From the IMG/VR virus record IMGVR_UViG_3300008110_000023, positions 21,027 to 85,026 of that record: 64,000 nucleotides of DNA. One strand, written 5' to 3'. Below are positions 49,335 through 59,256 of this stretch, piece by piece (position 1 is the stretch's first letter; each line of letters opens with the position of its first letter). The DNA comes from a virus. The notes under the pieces were generated by a model. It was not told the DNA's origin and did not search any database. It worked only from the letters and a program-made list of their open reading frames with translations. The position numbers were made by a program, and so were the translations under genes.

Positions 49335-51821
49335 ATGTTTTTTAATACAACTAACGTACCAAGATATTTTCCCAGTCAAAAGAAGTCCACTAAAGAAAAA
49401 ACTGAAGAGTGGTGCAAACAATGCGTATTGGCTGGTGAGCAAATTCTGTTATATAGTGATCCTACTATTAGACAGACTAGATTAAATAAGAAAACTAATT
49501 ATAACTTATACAATGATATCTTAGATGTAGGTGATTTAGAAACTGTATTAAATCCTATGGGATTAGATAGAAATAGTTTCCCTGCTACTTTGAGAAATTA
49601 TCCTATAGCCAATCCTAAAATAAATAGGTTATCAGGAGAAGAGTTAACAAGACCATTTGACTTTAGAGTTATGGTACTTAATGAGGATGCTATCTCACAA
49701 AAAGAGCAAGAAAAGAAAGAAATTATAATGCAATCTTTGCAAAATATCTTATTAGCAGATATGCCAGAGTTGCAAGATCCAAAACAACAAGAAGCTTATA
49801 TACAAGAGAAATTAAAAGAAACTGAAAAGTATCTTAATTTTGAATGGCAAGAAAAAAGAGAACTAGGTGGTACATGGATATTACAACATTACTACTTAGA
49901 ATTAGACCTTAAGACAGCTTTCAATAGAGGTTTCCATGATGCATTAATTGCAGGAGAAGAAATCTATTGTATAGATGAAGTAAGTGGTGAACCCGTTGTC
50001 AGGAGATGTAATCCTTTAAATACATACGCACTAATGGAACCAGATACATTGTACTGGGATGAGGCAGATATGATATTAGAGGAAGGTTATAGAAGTATAG
50101 GTTATGTAATTGACTTATACCATGACTATCTTACTCCTGACAATATAGAATTTTTAGAGAAAGGTTATAAGTACCAATATTCACAGTATGGTACTCCTAA
50201 GTTTTCCACAGATGAATATCTACAAGCAATTGGTGAAACAAGAAACTTAATAGATATTGCAGATACAAGACCAGGTTTTGGAGGTATGTTTGATACAGAT
50301 GGTAACGTAAGAGTTATTAGACTTGTATGGAAATCCAGACGTAAAATAGGAAAGTTAAAGTACTATGATGAACAAGGAGAACCACAAGAAACTTGGGTAG
50401 ATGAATTATACAAAGCTGATAAATCATTAGGTGAAGAAATAGAATGGCTTTGGATAAATGAATATTGGGAAGGTACTAAGATAGCAAATGATATATTTGT
50501 TAAAATGCAACCTAGACCTATTCAGTTTAGAAGAATGTCTAATCCATCTAGATGTAAATCAGGTTATGTAGGAACACAATACATGACAGGTGTTGGTAAA
50601 GCAATGTCTTTAATGGATAGAATTAAACCTTATCAGTATTTGTATAATATATACATGTACAGACTAGAGTTATTATTTGCTAAAAATAAAGGTGTTATTG
50701 GTGAATTAGATTTAGCTAAAGTACCTGATGGTTGGGAAATAGATAAATGGATGCACTATGCTGAAGTACATGGTTGGGCTATTGTAGATTCTTTTAAAGA
50801 AGCTAAGAAAGGTGCCGCTACTGGTAAACTGGCAGGTAACTTTAATACTACAGGAAGAGTACTTAATATGGAAGTAGGACAATCAATCCAACAACATATT
50901 AATATGCTTGACTTTATTAAGAATGAGATAGGAGAGATTACAGGTATATCTAGACAAAGAGAAGGAGATATTGCTCAATCTGCAGGTTTAGGTACTACAC
51001 AACAAGCTATAATGAACTCTGCTCAGATTACAGAACCTTGGTTTTATTTACATGAAAGAACTAAGTTACGTGTAATGGATACTTTACTTGATACAGCTAA
51101 ATATTGTATTAGTACAGGTAAAGCTAAGAAGATGCAACATATTTTAGATGATATGACTATTGTAACTTACCAGTTAGATCCAGAACAGTTTTGTGAAGCA
51201 GAGTATGGTATAATGACAACTAACTCAGCTAATGATAGACAACTATATGAAGCACTTAAACAGTTAGCACATGCAGGTATACAAAATGATAAGATTAACT
51301 TTAGTCAGTTAATGGATATCTATACTACTACTAGCTTAAGTTCTATAAGACGTAAGATAGAAAAAGCAGAACAAGATAAACAAAAACTTGCTCAGCAAAA
51401 TGCAGAAGCAGATAGACAAACTCAATTAGAAGCACAAAAAATGCAGTCTGCAGAGAATGAAGCTGAGAGAGAAATGACTAGATATAAAATAGATTCTGAT
51501 AATGAGACAAGAATAAGAGTTGCTGAAATGCAAGTTTATTCACGTCAACAAGAATTAGATCAAAATAACAATGGTATTCCTGATCCTATGGAAATTGCAG
51601 GACAAGCAATGGAAGAAAGAAAATATGCTTCCAATGAGTTGTCTAATAACCTAGATAGAATACTTAAAGATAAAGAAATACAGAATAAATCTAATTTAGA
51701 AAAAGAAAAGTTAGCAACACAAAAAGAAATAGCTAAGATGAAAGCAGATGCTGAAAAATATAAAGCAGATAATGCACTTAAAATAGCTAAAGAGAATAAG
51801 AATAAATTTGACAAAAAGTAA
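49335..51821 (+). CDS. Portal protein
   Basis: 828 aa, next to TerL as is usual. The N-terminal 500 residues are mixed alpha/beta with aromatic-rich segments (the wing and clip region), e.g. DRIKPYQYLYNIYM near 435. The last 200 residues are a long charged helix rich in Gln, Glu and Lys, fitting a barrel or coiled-coil crown. No motif is diagnostic; gene order, length and layout support the call. A weak TATATTTG box at 49303-49310 lies just upstream. Confidence 0.85.
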   Translation: MFFNTTNVPRYFPSQKKSTKEKTEEWCKQCVLAGEQILLYSDPTIRQTRLNKKTNYNLYNDILDVGDLETVLNPMGLDRNSFPATLRNYPIANPKINRLSGEELTRPFDFRVMVLNEDAISQKEQEKKEIIMQSLQNILLADMPELQDPKQQEAYIQEKLKETEKYLNFEWQEKRELGGTWILQHYYLELDLKTAFNRGFHDALIAGEEIYCIDEVSGEPVVRRCNPLNTYALMEPDTLYWDEADMILEEGYRSIGYVIDLYHDYLTPDNIEFLEKGYKYQYSQYGTPKFSTDEYLQAIGETRNLIDIADTRPGFGGMFDTDGNVRVIRLVWKSRRKIGKLKYYDEQGEPQETWVDELYKADKSLGEEIEWLWINEYWEGTKIANDIFVKMQPRPIQFRRMSNPSRCKSGYVGTQYMTGVGKAMSLMDRIKPYQYLYNIYMYRLELLFAKNKGVIGELDLAKVPDGWEIDKWMHYAEVHGWAIVDSFKEAKKGAATGKLAGNFNTTGRVLNMEVGQSIQQHINMLDFIKNEIGEITGISRQREGDIAQSAGLGTTQQAIMNSAQITEPWFYLHERTKLRVMDTLLDTAKYCISTGKAKKMQHILDDMTIVTYQLDPEQFCEAEYGIMTTNSANDRQLYEALKQLAHAGIQNDKINFSQLMDIYTTTSLSSIRRKIEKAEQDKQKLAQQNAEADRQTQLEAQKMQSAENEAEREMTRYKIDSDNETRIRVAEMQVYSRQQELDQNNNGIPDPMEIAGQAMEERKYASNELSNNLDRILKDKEIQNKSNLEKEKLATQKEIAKMKADAEKYKADNALKIAKENKNKFDKK

Positions 51822-51860
51822 ACTTTAGCTATACTGAGTTTTAACTAAAGATTAAAAAGT

Positions 51861-51893
51861 TTTGTATATTTGTTTTATTAATACATAAATTTG
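51861..51893 (+). promoter_or_regulatory. Candidate promoter before the scaffold/capsid genes
   Basis: TTTG (51861-51864), 21 bases, TAAATTTG (51886-51893). An overlapping TATATTTG (51865-51872) is also present without a good upstream box. Would boost capsid gene expression. Confidence 0.6.
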
Positions 51894-51909
51894 TAAACAA
51901 TAAATTATT

Positions 51910-53079
51910 ATGAGTAAAGAATCAATATTTGAGGGGTTAGACATAGCAGCGTTAGGAACTAATAATGATGCACTTATAGACTTATCTAACACAGAGGGTA
52001 CTACAAATACTAGTACTTCAAATGAAGGAAATACAGAAGAAACTGGTAATTTAATAGACATCTCTGCCTTAGGTACAATACCTAAAGAAGATGAAACTGC
52101 AAAAATTACAGATAGTAATATCACTGATAGTGATGATACTACAGAGACTGCCATAGAAACAGAAGAAGCTGTTGACGCAGATAGTTCTGGAGAATTGTTT
52201 AAAGCATTTGGTTCTACATTAGTAGAAAAAGGTGTATTCTCAGAAGAATTGTTTAAAGATTTTGATGGTACTATTGATGGTTTAGTTACTGCAGTAGACA
52301 GAGAGATTGGTTATGGTATTGAATCTTATAAAGAATCTTTACCTGATGTTCTTAAGGAATTAATAGATAACTATGAAGAAGGTGTTCCTTTAGATCAGTT
52401 AATAGCTACTAAGTCAAGAGAGATTTCTTTTAATAATATTACTGATAGTAAATTAGAAGAAGATACTGAATTACAAAAAGAAATAGTAAGACAATATCTA
52501 GAATCAACTGGTCTTAAAGAAAATAAGATTAAAAAACTTATAGAGACTTATGAAGATACAGATGAATTATTTAGTGAAGCTAAAGATGCTCTTGGAGAAA
52601 TAAAAGATATTCTTAAAAAAGAAGAAGCTTATATTAAGAAACAACAAGAAGAAGAAAGAAAAGTAGCTGAACAAAGAACAAAAGAATTACTTAATACTGT
52701 AGAAACAACTATCAGCAAAACTGAAGAAATTGTGCCAGGTATTAAATTAAATGATAAAGTAAGAAAAGAAATATATAGTTCTATGACACAACCTACTGGC
52801 AGAGATGCAGAAGGTAATCCAATTAATAAAGTAATGGAGATTAGAGCTAAAGACCCTATTAAATTTGAAATGACATTACATTACTTAGCTTCATTAGGAA
52901 TATTTGAAGGTAAATGGGATAAAGTAATAAGTACTGCAAAGACTAGTAGTGTTAAAGAATTAGAGAAATTGATTAAATCAAATGATAATAAATTCAGTGG
53001 TTCTGGAAAAGCATCTATCCCAGCTTCTAAAAGCTCCACTGACTTATTGAGTGCAATAAAAAATAAATACAGTAAATAA
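51910..53079 (+). CDS. Putative head scaffolding protein
   Basis: 389 aa, strongly acidic N-terminal third (Thr, Asp and Glu rich, probably disordered) and a long Glu/Lys-rich coiled coil around residues 190-260, with a basic C-terminal end (SDNKFSGSGKASIPASKS region). Acidic coiled-coil protein placed between portal and capsid genes is the standard place of a scaffold. It has no catalytic motif. Confidence 0.65.
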   Translation: MSKESIFEGLDIAALGTNNDALIDLSNTEGTTNTSTSNEGNTEETGNLIDISALGTIPKEDETAKITDSNITDSDDTTETAIETEEAVDADSSGELFKAFGSTLVEKGVFSEELFKDFDGTIDGLVTAVDREIGYGIESYKESLPDVLKELIDNYEEGVPLDQLIATKSREISFNNITDSKLEEDTELQKEIVRQYLESTGLKENKIKKLIETYEDTDELFSEAKDALGEIKDILKKEEAYIKKQQEEERKVAEQRTKELLNTVETTISKTEEIVPGIKLNDKVRKEIYSSMTQPTGRDAEGNPINKVMEIRAKDPIKFEMTLHYLASLGIFEGKWDKVISTAKTSSVKELEKLIKSNDNKFSGSGKASIPASKSSTDLLSAIKNKYSK

Positions 53080-53098
53080 CTAAAAAACAAACCTTAAA

Positions 53099-54550
53099 AT
53101 GCTAATATCAGAATTACAGATGTTTGAACCTAAGGATTTTTCTGGCCTAGTTACAGATAATCACTTAGGAGCTATGTACGCTACACAACCTATTGTAGTG
53201 TCAAATTTAATTGAACAAATTTACAAAGTTAACTTAGGAGAAGACTTATTGTCTTTTATGGACCAATTTTCTACTTTAGAAATTGATGATGATCTTCCTT
53301 TTGAGTGGTGGTTGCAAGGTGCTGAAAACAAAAACTATCCATTAGTATCAGCTACTTATACTGGTGTTAAACCAGGTATTGGTGTAACTAGATTTACATT
53401 AACTTTTGCTGAAAGAGCTTTTGAAGCTTCTGACGTTATAGTAGGTGAAGAAACTGAAACTTACTTTTTACGTGTTACTAAAGATCCAGAACCAAATGGT
53501 ACTAACTGGGATTTTGAAGTAGAATTAGTAACTGGTGATGTTAACTTGTTTATTCCAATTGAAGAACTTGCTGCTGGAAAAAGATTCTCTAAAGAGTATT
53601 CTTTAGTAGAACAAACTCTTTCTAAAAGAGGTGGAACTGTTTATCATACATCTCCTTTCAAAATGCAAAATACTTGTTCTTTTATCCGTAAGGAATATGA
53701 AGTACCAGGTAACATGATTAAAAAAGGTGTTAACAGACCATTGGCTTTTGCTTTCAAAGATGCTGCAGGTAAAACTCAAACTACTTGGATTAAAAAACTA
53801 GATTGGGATTTTATGAAAGAATTCCGTAGAGAAAAAGCTTTATTAGCTATGTACGGACAACCAAATAAAACTTCTCAAGGTACTTACTTGAATAAAGGTG
53901 AATCTGGATATGAGATCAGACAAGGTGCTGGTTTAATGGCACAAGTTGCTCCAGCTAACGTATACTACTACAATACTTTCTCTTTAGATTATTTATTTGA
54001 AGTATTAATGTCATTGTCAGTTGGTAAATTACCTGAAGATTCCCGTAAATTTGTACTAGGTACAGGTGAATATGGTTTTGTACAATTCCACAAAGCTGTA
54101 GATGCTAAAGGTGCTAACTTCTCTTACAACAACGCTGGTAACCGTATTACTGGAACTGGTGATAACCTAAGATTAGGAGGACAATTTAAGTCTTACGGTT
54201 TCTTAAATGGTATTGAAATTACCTTGATTAAAATACCTCATTTTGATGATATCACTAGGGAGAAAGCAATGCATCCAGAAGGTGGTACTGTAAAATCTAG
54301 AGAATATTTGATCATGGATTTTGGTACTCAATCAGGTGTTGATAACATTCAAAAAGTAGTTGTTAAAGGTGAAGCAGATATGTTCCGTTACCTACCAGGT
54401 TTAAGAGATCCATTCTCTGCTCAAGGTGGTTTAACTCCAGGTCTTACTGCATCTACTGTAGATGGTTACAAAGTAATGAAAGGCTCTATCATGGGTGTTA
54501 AAGTTCATAACCCAATGAGATTAGCTAGATTTATCCCAAACATTGGATAA
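53099..54550 (+). CDS. Major capsid protein
   Basis: 483 aa. Position after portal and scaffold-like genes, soluble alpha/beta layout and codon choice close to that of highly expressed genes (GGT, GCT, ACT) fit an HK97-fold capsid protein of crAss-like phages. The C-terminal part around LRDPFSAQGGLTPG and SIMGVKVHNPMRLARF looks like the P and A domain ends. Not proven by motif, but the gene order leaves little choice. Confidence 0.85.
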   Translation: MLISELQMFEPKDFSGLVTDNHLGAMYATQPIVVSNLIEQIYKVNLGEDLLSFMDQFSTLEIDDDLPFEWWLQGAENKNYPLVSATYTGVKPGIGVTRFTLTFAERAFEASDVIVGEETETYFLRVTKDPEPNGTNWDFEVELVTGDVNLFIPIEELAAGKRFSKEYSLVEQTLSKRGGTVYHTSPFKMQNTCSFIRKEYEVPGNMIKKGVNRPLAFAFKDAAGKTQTTWIKKLDWDFMKEFRREKALLAMYGQPNKTSQGTYLNKGESGYEIRQGAGLMAQVAPANVYYYNTFSLDYLFEVLMSLSVGKLPEDSRKFVLGTGEYGFVQFHKAVDAKGANFSYNNAGNRITGTGDNLRLGGQFKSYGFLNGIEITLIKIPHFDDITREKAMHPEGGTVKSREYLIMDFGTQSGVDNIQKVVVKGEADMFRYLPGLRDPFSAQGGLTPGLTASTVDGYKVMKGSIMGVKVHNPMRLARFIPNIG

Positions 54551-54581
54551 TAATTAATTAATAAAACAATAAAAGAAGATT

Positions 54582-55436
54582 ATGAGTGAAGTTGGATTTG
54601 AAAAAGGAAGTTCTATTCTCTTAAATAAAAAGGTTGATGTCAAGCCAATTATTAGAAATAATAGTTGGCTAGGCAAAGGCCATGATGGAGAATTCATGTA
54701 TACAGGTACTTTTAAAGGATTCTGTGTACCAATGGATAAAAACACTGGTCAACTAAAGCACTTCTTGAATAAAGATGAGCAAAAGTTCTTTGAAAAAGAA
54801 ATGGAATTACAAGAAGGTGCATTATCTTTCTATGATAAAAATAATGAATTTTGGAGTAGATTTGTAGTTAAAATAGATAAGAATGGTATTTCACTAGACT
54901 TAAATAATACACTAGACAATTTGAAATGGAGAATGCTTTTAGCTAATGTTAAGAAAATAGCTCCAAATCCAGAGTCTAGGTTTGACTTACCTACTTATGA
55001 ATTCATGATAGTAGATAGAGACTATGAAGTTGAAGAAAGAGTTAAGAAATCATCTAGGGTAAAAGAAGCTTATAGAGCTTTTGGTAAACTAGAAGTATCT
55101 GAAACTAAAATGAAAGACTTCTTAAGAGTATATGGTAAAAGACCTTCAGCAAATGCAACTAGAGAATTCTTAATCTCTGAAATAGATAGAATTATTGAAG
55201 CTGATACAGATGGTTTCTTGAATATTACTGAAGATCAAAACTATGAACTTAAATTGTTTATAGAAGATGCAATTGATGCTAAAGCAATTATTAAATCTGG
55301 TAAAACAGGTTACGCACTTCCAGGTGGAGACATCATAGGAAATACACAAGCAGCAGCATTAACTTGGTTAAAAGATCCTAGGAATTCTGAAGAGAAATTA
55401 ACTATACAAGCTAAAGTAGACAAATTTAAAAAATAA
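54582..55436 (+). CDS. Virion protein of the head module
   Basis: 284 aa, starting MSEVGFEKGSSILLNKKVDV. Mixed alpha/beta then helical, with no known family to me. Located between capsid and connector genes in the same direction, so it is likely a head or head-tail junction part. Confidence 0.65.
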   Translation: MSEVGFEKGSSILLNKKVDVKPIIRNNSWLGKGHDGEFMYTGTFKGFCVPMDKNTGQLKHFLNKDEQKFFEKEMELQEGALSFYDKNNEFWSRFVVKIDKNGISLDLNNTLDNLKWRMLLANVKKIAPNPESRFDLPTYEFMIVDRDYEVEERVKKSSRVKEAYRAFGKLEVSETKMKDFLRVYGKRPSANATREFLISEIDRIIEADTDGFLNITEDQNYELKLFIEDAIDAKAIIKSGKTGYALPGGDIIGNTQAAALTWLKDPRNSEEKLTIQAKVDKFKK

Positions 55437-55440
55437 CTAA

Positions 55441-56175
55441 ATGACTAATCAACAGTTCTTTGACCTTTTTCAATTTAGAATGGATAAAATAGCTACACTA
55501 GCTTTGGGTTCTTTTACGCAAGTAGAAGTAACTGCCTTAGCTAATGAAGCTCAAGAAGAACTTGTATTACAAAGATTTGATCACAAGTTAAATAAAATAA
55601 ATGAAGGATTTGAGTCCACTGAAAAGAGGGCCCAAGATTTGGCAGAGTTGGTAAGATACAAAAATATCACTACCTTTACTAACGGATTTTTTCCAAATAG
55701 TAAGTATGCTGCTCTGCCAGATACTCTTCTTAATAATGTGACTGATTATTCTGACGTTCATTGGTTTACTATATTTGAAGATGCTACTGTAAACTTAGAT
55801 GATTGTGGTAAAGTTACTACAGACCCAACTAAGTATACTAATATACCAGTATACAGAGCACCTAACCAAGCTTTAAACACTTTCTTTTCAGATCCTTTTA
55901 ATAAGCCTACAAAAGATAGAGTTTATAGATTAACAACAGAAGGTCATAAATGTTTACTACTTCATGCATCTGGATTATCTTTAATATCTTATAATATAGG
56001 ATATGTAAGAAAACCTAAGCCAATTGATTTAGTAACTGGAGTTACATTAAATGAAGCAGTTTCTGAACTTTCAGACCATATGCATAATCAACTACTAAAT
56101 AAAACAGTAGAATTAGCATTGAAAAATATTGAAAGTGATAGATTTAATACAGAATATCAAATTAGTAAACATTAA
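55441..56175 (+). CDS. Putative head-tail connector / ring protein
   Basis: 244 aa. The N-terminal helical region (VEVTALANEAQEELVLQRF near residues 26-44) resembles adaptor proteins that bind below the portal in podoviruses; the C-terminal part is beta-rich then helical (HMHNQLLNKTVELALKN). The call rests on gene order and the helical start. Four bases after the previous stop. Confidence 0.6.
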   Translation: MTNQQFFDLFQFRMDKIATLALGSFTQVEVTALANEAQEELVLQRFDHKLNKINEGFESTEKRAQDLAELVRYKNITTFTNGFFPNSKYAALPDTLLNNVTDYSDVHWFTIFEDATVNLDDCGKVTTDPTKYTNIPVYRAPNQALNTFFSDPFNKPTKDRVYRLTTEGHKCLLLHASGLSLISYNIGYVRKPKPIDLVTGVTLNEAVSELSDHMHNQLLNKTVELALKNIESDRFNTEYQISKH

Positions 56176-56209
56176 CAATTAATAATAAATCAATTAAACA
56201 AATAATAAA

Positions 56210-57463
56210 ATGCAAAAGAATAATAATATATTAAACTCAATTATAGCTGCAGCTGTTGCTAGAACTTCATCTGTACAAATTACAGAACCTACTGCAGCTA
56301 GTTATATTAAAGCTGGTGAAGTAGTTGCTACTGCATTAGATGGAACTGTACTTACTGCTACTACTGCTGCTTCTGCAACTGAACTAGTTTTAGTACAAGG
56401 TCAAGGTGCTGGTCTTCCTCTTATTAAATCAGCAGTTATTAAAAAAGCTAACGTAACTAAAGTTGCTTCTAAAGCTTATGCTGCTCCTCTTGAGCAAATT
56501 TCTTACTTTGGATACAATGGTTCTGCTGGAAACATTGACGCTATTAACTCTAATGAGTATGTATTGCGTGTAACTTTCCAAGAAGATACTAAAACTTTTG
56601 GAGATAAAATGAATACAATCATTGCTGATTATATCTCTGATTCTTCTACAACTGCTTCTGAAGTTGCTCTTGGTTTAGCTTCTAACATTAACAAATCTGC
56701 TTCTTTGTATGCTGATGTTCCTGTTAAAGCTGAAGTTATCACTGCTGGTGGTACTCCAACTACTTCTGCACAAGCTGTGTCTGTAGTTAATGGTTCTAAA
56801 ACTATTACTTATGCTGCTGCTCCAACTGGTGTTGCTATTGGTTCTTTAGTTTATTTAGCTGGTGCTACTTATTTAGTTACTAATTTAGTTGGCGCTGTTG
56901 CTACTTTAAATATGCCATTCCAAGGTGCTACTAACGCTGCTCTTGCTGCTGGTACTACTTATGCTTCTCAAAATGGTTACTTAGCTGCTACTCCTTCTAA
57001 CGTAGGTATTAAAATTACTGGTTTAGTAAGAAGATTTAGAGCTGGTGTTTGGGTTTATACTAAAGTAAGATTTGTATTAACTGCTAAAAATGCAGGTTCT
57101 ACTAACTTAACTAATGCTCAAGCTGCTTACAAAGGTATTGGAGATGGTAAAGAAGTTCAAGAAATTGAATGGGAAACTGTAGGAAATGAGGGTGCATTCT
57201 TGCGTACTCCTGCTCCAGGTTCTCCAGTTCCAGTATTAAGATTGAACTCTAAAGAGGCTTCAACTTATGGAATTTACAATATCCAATTCTTTGACCAAAA
57301 TGGTACAGGTGTAGTTGCTGCTCCAGTTCCTTCTTACAAACAATTAATCATTGCTGCTGAGAATGTTACTGCAGGTTCTGGTACTTATGCTGGTACTATT
57401 TCTGATGCAACTAATGGTCTTAGTGCAGTATTAAATGCTTTCTTAGGAACTGCTATTGCATAA
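56210..57463 (+). CDS. Abundant virion structural protein
   Basis: 417 aa, extremely rich in Ala, Thr, Val and Gly with beta-sandwich-like repeats, few charged residues and strong bias to GCT and ACT codons, which signals very high expression. It has its own terminator right after the stop (57483-57510). An auxiliary capsid, head-fibre or tail protein are candidates; which one cannot be told from sequence. Confidence 0.7.
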   Translation: MQKNNNILNSIIAAAVARTSSVQITEPTAASYIKAGEVVATALDGTVLTATTAASATELVLVQGQGAGLPLIKSAVIKKANVTKVASKAYAAPLEQISYFGYNGSAGNIDAINSNEYVLRVTFQEDTKTFGDKMNTIIADYISDSSTTASEVALGLASNINKSASLYADVPVKAEVITAGGTPTTSAQAVSVVNGSKTITYAAAPTGVAIGSLVYLAGATYLVTNLVGAVATLNMPFQGATNAALAAGTTYASQNGYLAATPSNVGIKITGLVRRFRAGVWVYTKVRFVLTAKNAGSTNLTNAQAAYKGIGDGKEVQEIEWETVGNEGAFLRTPAPGSPVPVLRLNSKEASTYGIYNIQFFDQNGTGVVAAPVPSYKQLIIAAENVTAGSGTYAGTISDATNGLSAVLNAFLGTAIA

Positions 57464-57482
57464 TTACTATTGATAATTACAG

Positions 57483-57510
57483 AAAGGCAGTAGTTAATTC
57501 TGCTGCCTTT
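57483..57510 (+). terminator. Rho-independent terminator
   Basis: AAAGGCAG (57483-57490) pairs with CTGCCTTT (57503-57510), followed by a further run of T. It ends the capsid operon before the appendage genes. Confidence 0.9.
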
Positions 57511-57542
57511 TTTTTAATAATTTTAAAAATTAATTATCAATT

Positions 57543-58115
57543 ATGGCATTACAACCTAACTTTACCCTTTGCTTAGACAAAGGTTGTTCTACGTTTACTT
57601 TTACGGATACAACGGGAACTTATGATGAAATTCTTAATCCAGGAGGCTATGGTGCTCCTAATGGAACTGTTGAAAATATAGTTAGTGCTTCTATATTATT
57701 TGAGTTTAATGGATTATCTATACAAAAAACATTTACTCTTAGTGACCCTCCAGTAATAGAAGACTTAACAGGTATTGAATTTACTGCAGAAGATTTAGGT
57801 ACTGAAATAGTAGATGGTATTTATACTTTAACTTATACAGTTGCATACTCAGGTTCTTTCTATACTAAAAAACAACAAATGTTTTTTGCATGTAATGCAG
57901 AATGTTGTGTATATAAAATGTCTACTAAAGTTACTTTAGAAGATTGTTCTTGTGAAAATCCCGCTTTAAATAACTTCTTAAATGCATATACTTATTTACA
58001 AGTATTAAAAAATGCAGCTAGAGCAGGTCAAAATACTAAATTTACTAATACATTAACTTTACTAAACAAACTATGTACAGCCTCTGGTTGTGGATGTGGT
58101 TGTGGTGGATGTTAA
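57543..58115 (+). CDS. Cysteine-tailed virion appendage protein
   Basis: 190 aa, beta-rich first half, then a helix (NNFLNAYTYLQVLKNAAR). It has Cys-rich places: NAECCVYK, EDCSCENP and the terminal SGCGCGCGGC. The Cys clusters may bind metal or form disulfides that tie appendages together; the next two genes start with related Cys motifs. Function in the virion is inferred from context. Confidence 0.65.
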   Translation: MALQPNFTLCLDKGCSTFTFTDTTGTYDEILNPGGYGAPNGTVENIVSASILFEFNGLSIQKTFTLSDPPVIEDLTGIEFTAEDLGTEIVDGIYTLTYTVAYSGSFYTKKQQMFFACNAECCVYKMSTKVTLEDCSCENPALNNFLNAYTYLQVLKNAARAGQNTKFTNTLTLLNKLCTASGCGCGCGGC

Positions 58116-58134
58116 TTAACAATATATAAAATAT

Positions 58135-58650
58135 ATGAGTTGTAATTGTGATGAAAATCCATTAATACTTCCTATTGGTCCTCAAGGTGAACAAGGCCCT
58201 GTTGGACCTACTGGACCTGCTGGCCCCATAGGACCACAAGGAATACAAGGACCTGCAGGAATAGTTGGAGGAACTTTAGAATACAGTTATAATTATGGAA
58301 ATATAGTAGGAAATGGAGAAGGAGATGCAAGTAATATAAATGTTGCTTATTTTAGATTTCCAGGTACAGTTAGTTTTGGTACTCCTTCTTCTGTAAAAGT
58401 AGTAGTATCTGGGGAAATGATCCCTCCAGATGATGTAAATATCATTGTAAGAGATGTTACTAATAATGTGATAGTAGCAGCTACATACGGTATTGTACCT
58501 TCATTTGCTCCTAGTGTAGTAAATGTTCCTATTATATCAGGTACTTTTTCTACCTCAGAAGTAGTATTTAGATTAGAATATTCTATTTCTAGTGGAAATC
58601 CTTACTTACCAAGTATTGCATACATTCACTCTTTAGATATAACAATATAA
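58135..58650 (+). CDS. Collagen-like tail appendage protein
   Basis: 171 aa. The N-terminus MSCNCDENPLILPIG is followed by about nine Gly-x-y triplets (GPQGEQGPVGPTGPAGPIG...) that form a collagen-type triple helix, then a beta-rich C-terminal domain of about 125 residues. Such proteins form trimeric fibres or spikes. The first 15 residues are shared with the next gene, so they are probably a docking tag. Confidence 0.75.
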   Translation: MSCNCDENPLILPIGPQGEQGPVGPTGPAGPIGPQGIQGPAGIVGGTLEYSYNYGNIVGNGEGDASNINVAYFRFPGTVSFGTPSSVKVVVSGEMIPPDDVNIIVRDVTNNVIVAATYGIVPSFAPSVVNVPIISGTFSTSEVVFRLEYSISSGNPYLPSIAYIHSLDITI

Positions 58651-58662
58651 TAAAAAATAATT

Positions 58663-59253
58663 ATGAGTTGTAGTTGTGATAATAATCCATTGATATTACC
58701 AGTAGGTGCTACTGGACCACAAGGCCCTAAAGGAGATCCAGGTTTTGGATTTGAACATTATATAGGAGAAGAATTTGGTGGTGGAGTAGTATTTCATGTA
58801 TATAGAGACAGTGATGGTACTGAACATGGTTTAATAATTAGTATAGAAGATCAATCAATTTCTAAAGTACAATATAGTAATATAGTAAGTACTTCTATAG
58901 GAATTTCTGCATTAGAAAGTAAATGGAATGGGACAGAAAATACTAACTTAATGAAAACTCAAAGTGGGGCTATTGACGGAGCCTGGAAGCTTTGTGATGA
59001 CTACAGTAATGACGGCTTTTCAGATTGGTATTTGCCAAGTGTAACTGAAATGGCTTTAATATATCAAAATAGATTTAATATATATAAAACATTTTCAAAT
59101 ATAACAGGCGCTGATTTTATTCAAGATGAATATTATTGGACAAGTACAGAAAGAAGTAGCACAAATGCAAATACTTTTGAATTTACTACAGGTTTTGCAG
59201 GTAATACATCAAAAGGAAGTACTTATTATGTAAGAGCAATACGTAAATTTTAA
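58663..59253 (+). CDS. Tail fibre protein with DUF1566/Lcl-type head
   Basis: 196 aa. MSCSCDNNPLILPVG docking tag, a short collagen stretch (GPQGPKGDPG), then a lectin-like DUF1566/Lcl C-terminal domain: IGEEFGGGVVFHVYRD, GAWKLCDDYSNDG, WYLPSVTEM and YWTSTE, ending VRAIRKF. Likely a receptor-binding tip. It is a paralog of 59987-60598 but keeps an A-rich sequence in the last segment. Confidence 0.8.
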   Translation: MSCSCDNNPLILPVGATGPQGPKGDPGFGFEHYIGEEFGGGVVFHVYRDSDGTEHGLIISIEDQSISKVQYSNIVSTSIGISALESKWNGTENTNLMKTQSGAIDGAWKLCDDYSNDGFSDWYLPSVTEMALIYQNRFNIYKTFSNITGADFIQDEYYWTSTERSSTNANTFEFTTGFAGNTSKGSTYYVRAIRKF

Positions 59254-59256
59254 TAT

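Noticed and set aside
58663-59253. Second DGR variable region in the paralogous fibre gene
   Set aside because: Its last segment is A-rich and does not show adenine loss; it also differs too much from 60497-60583 to be the template repeat.
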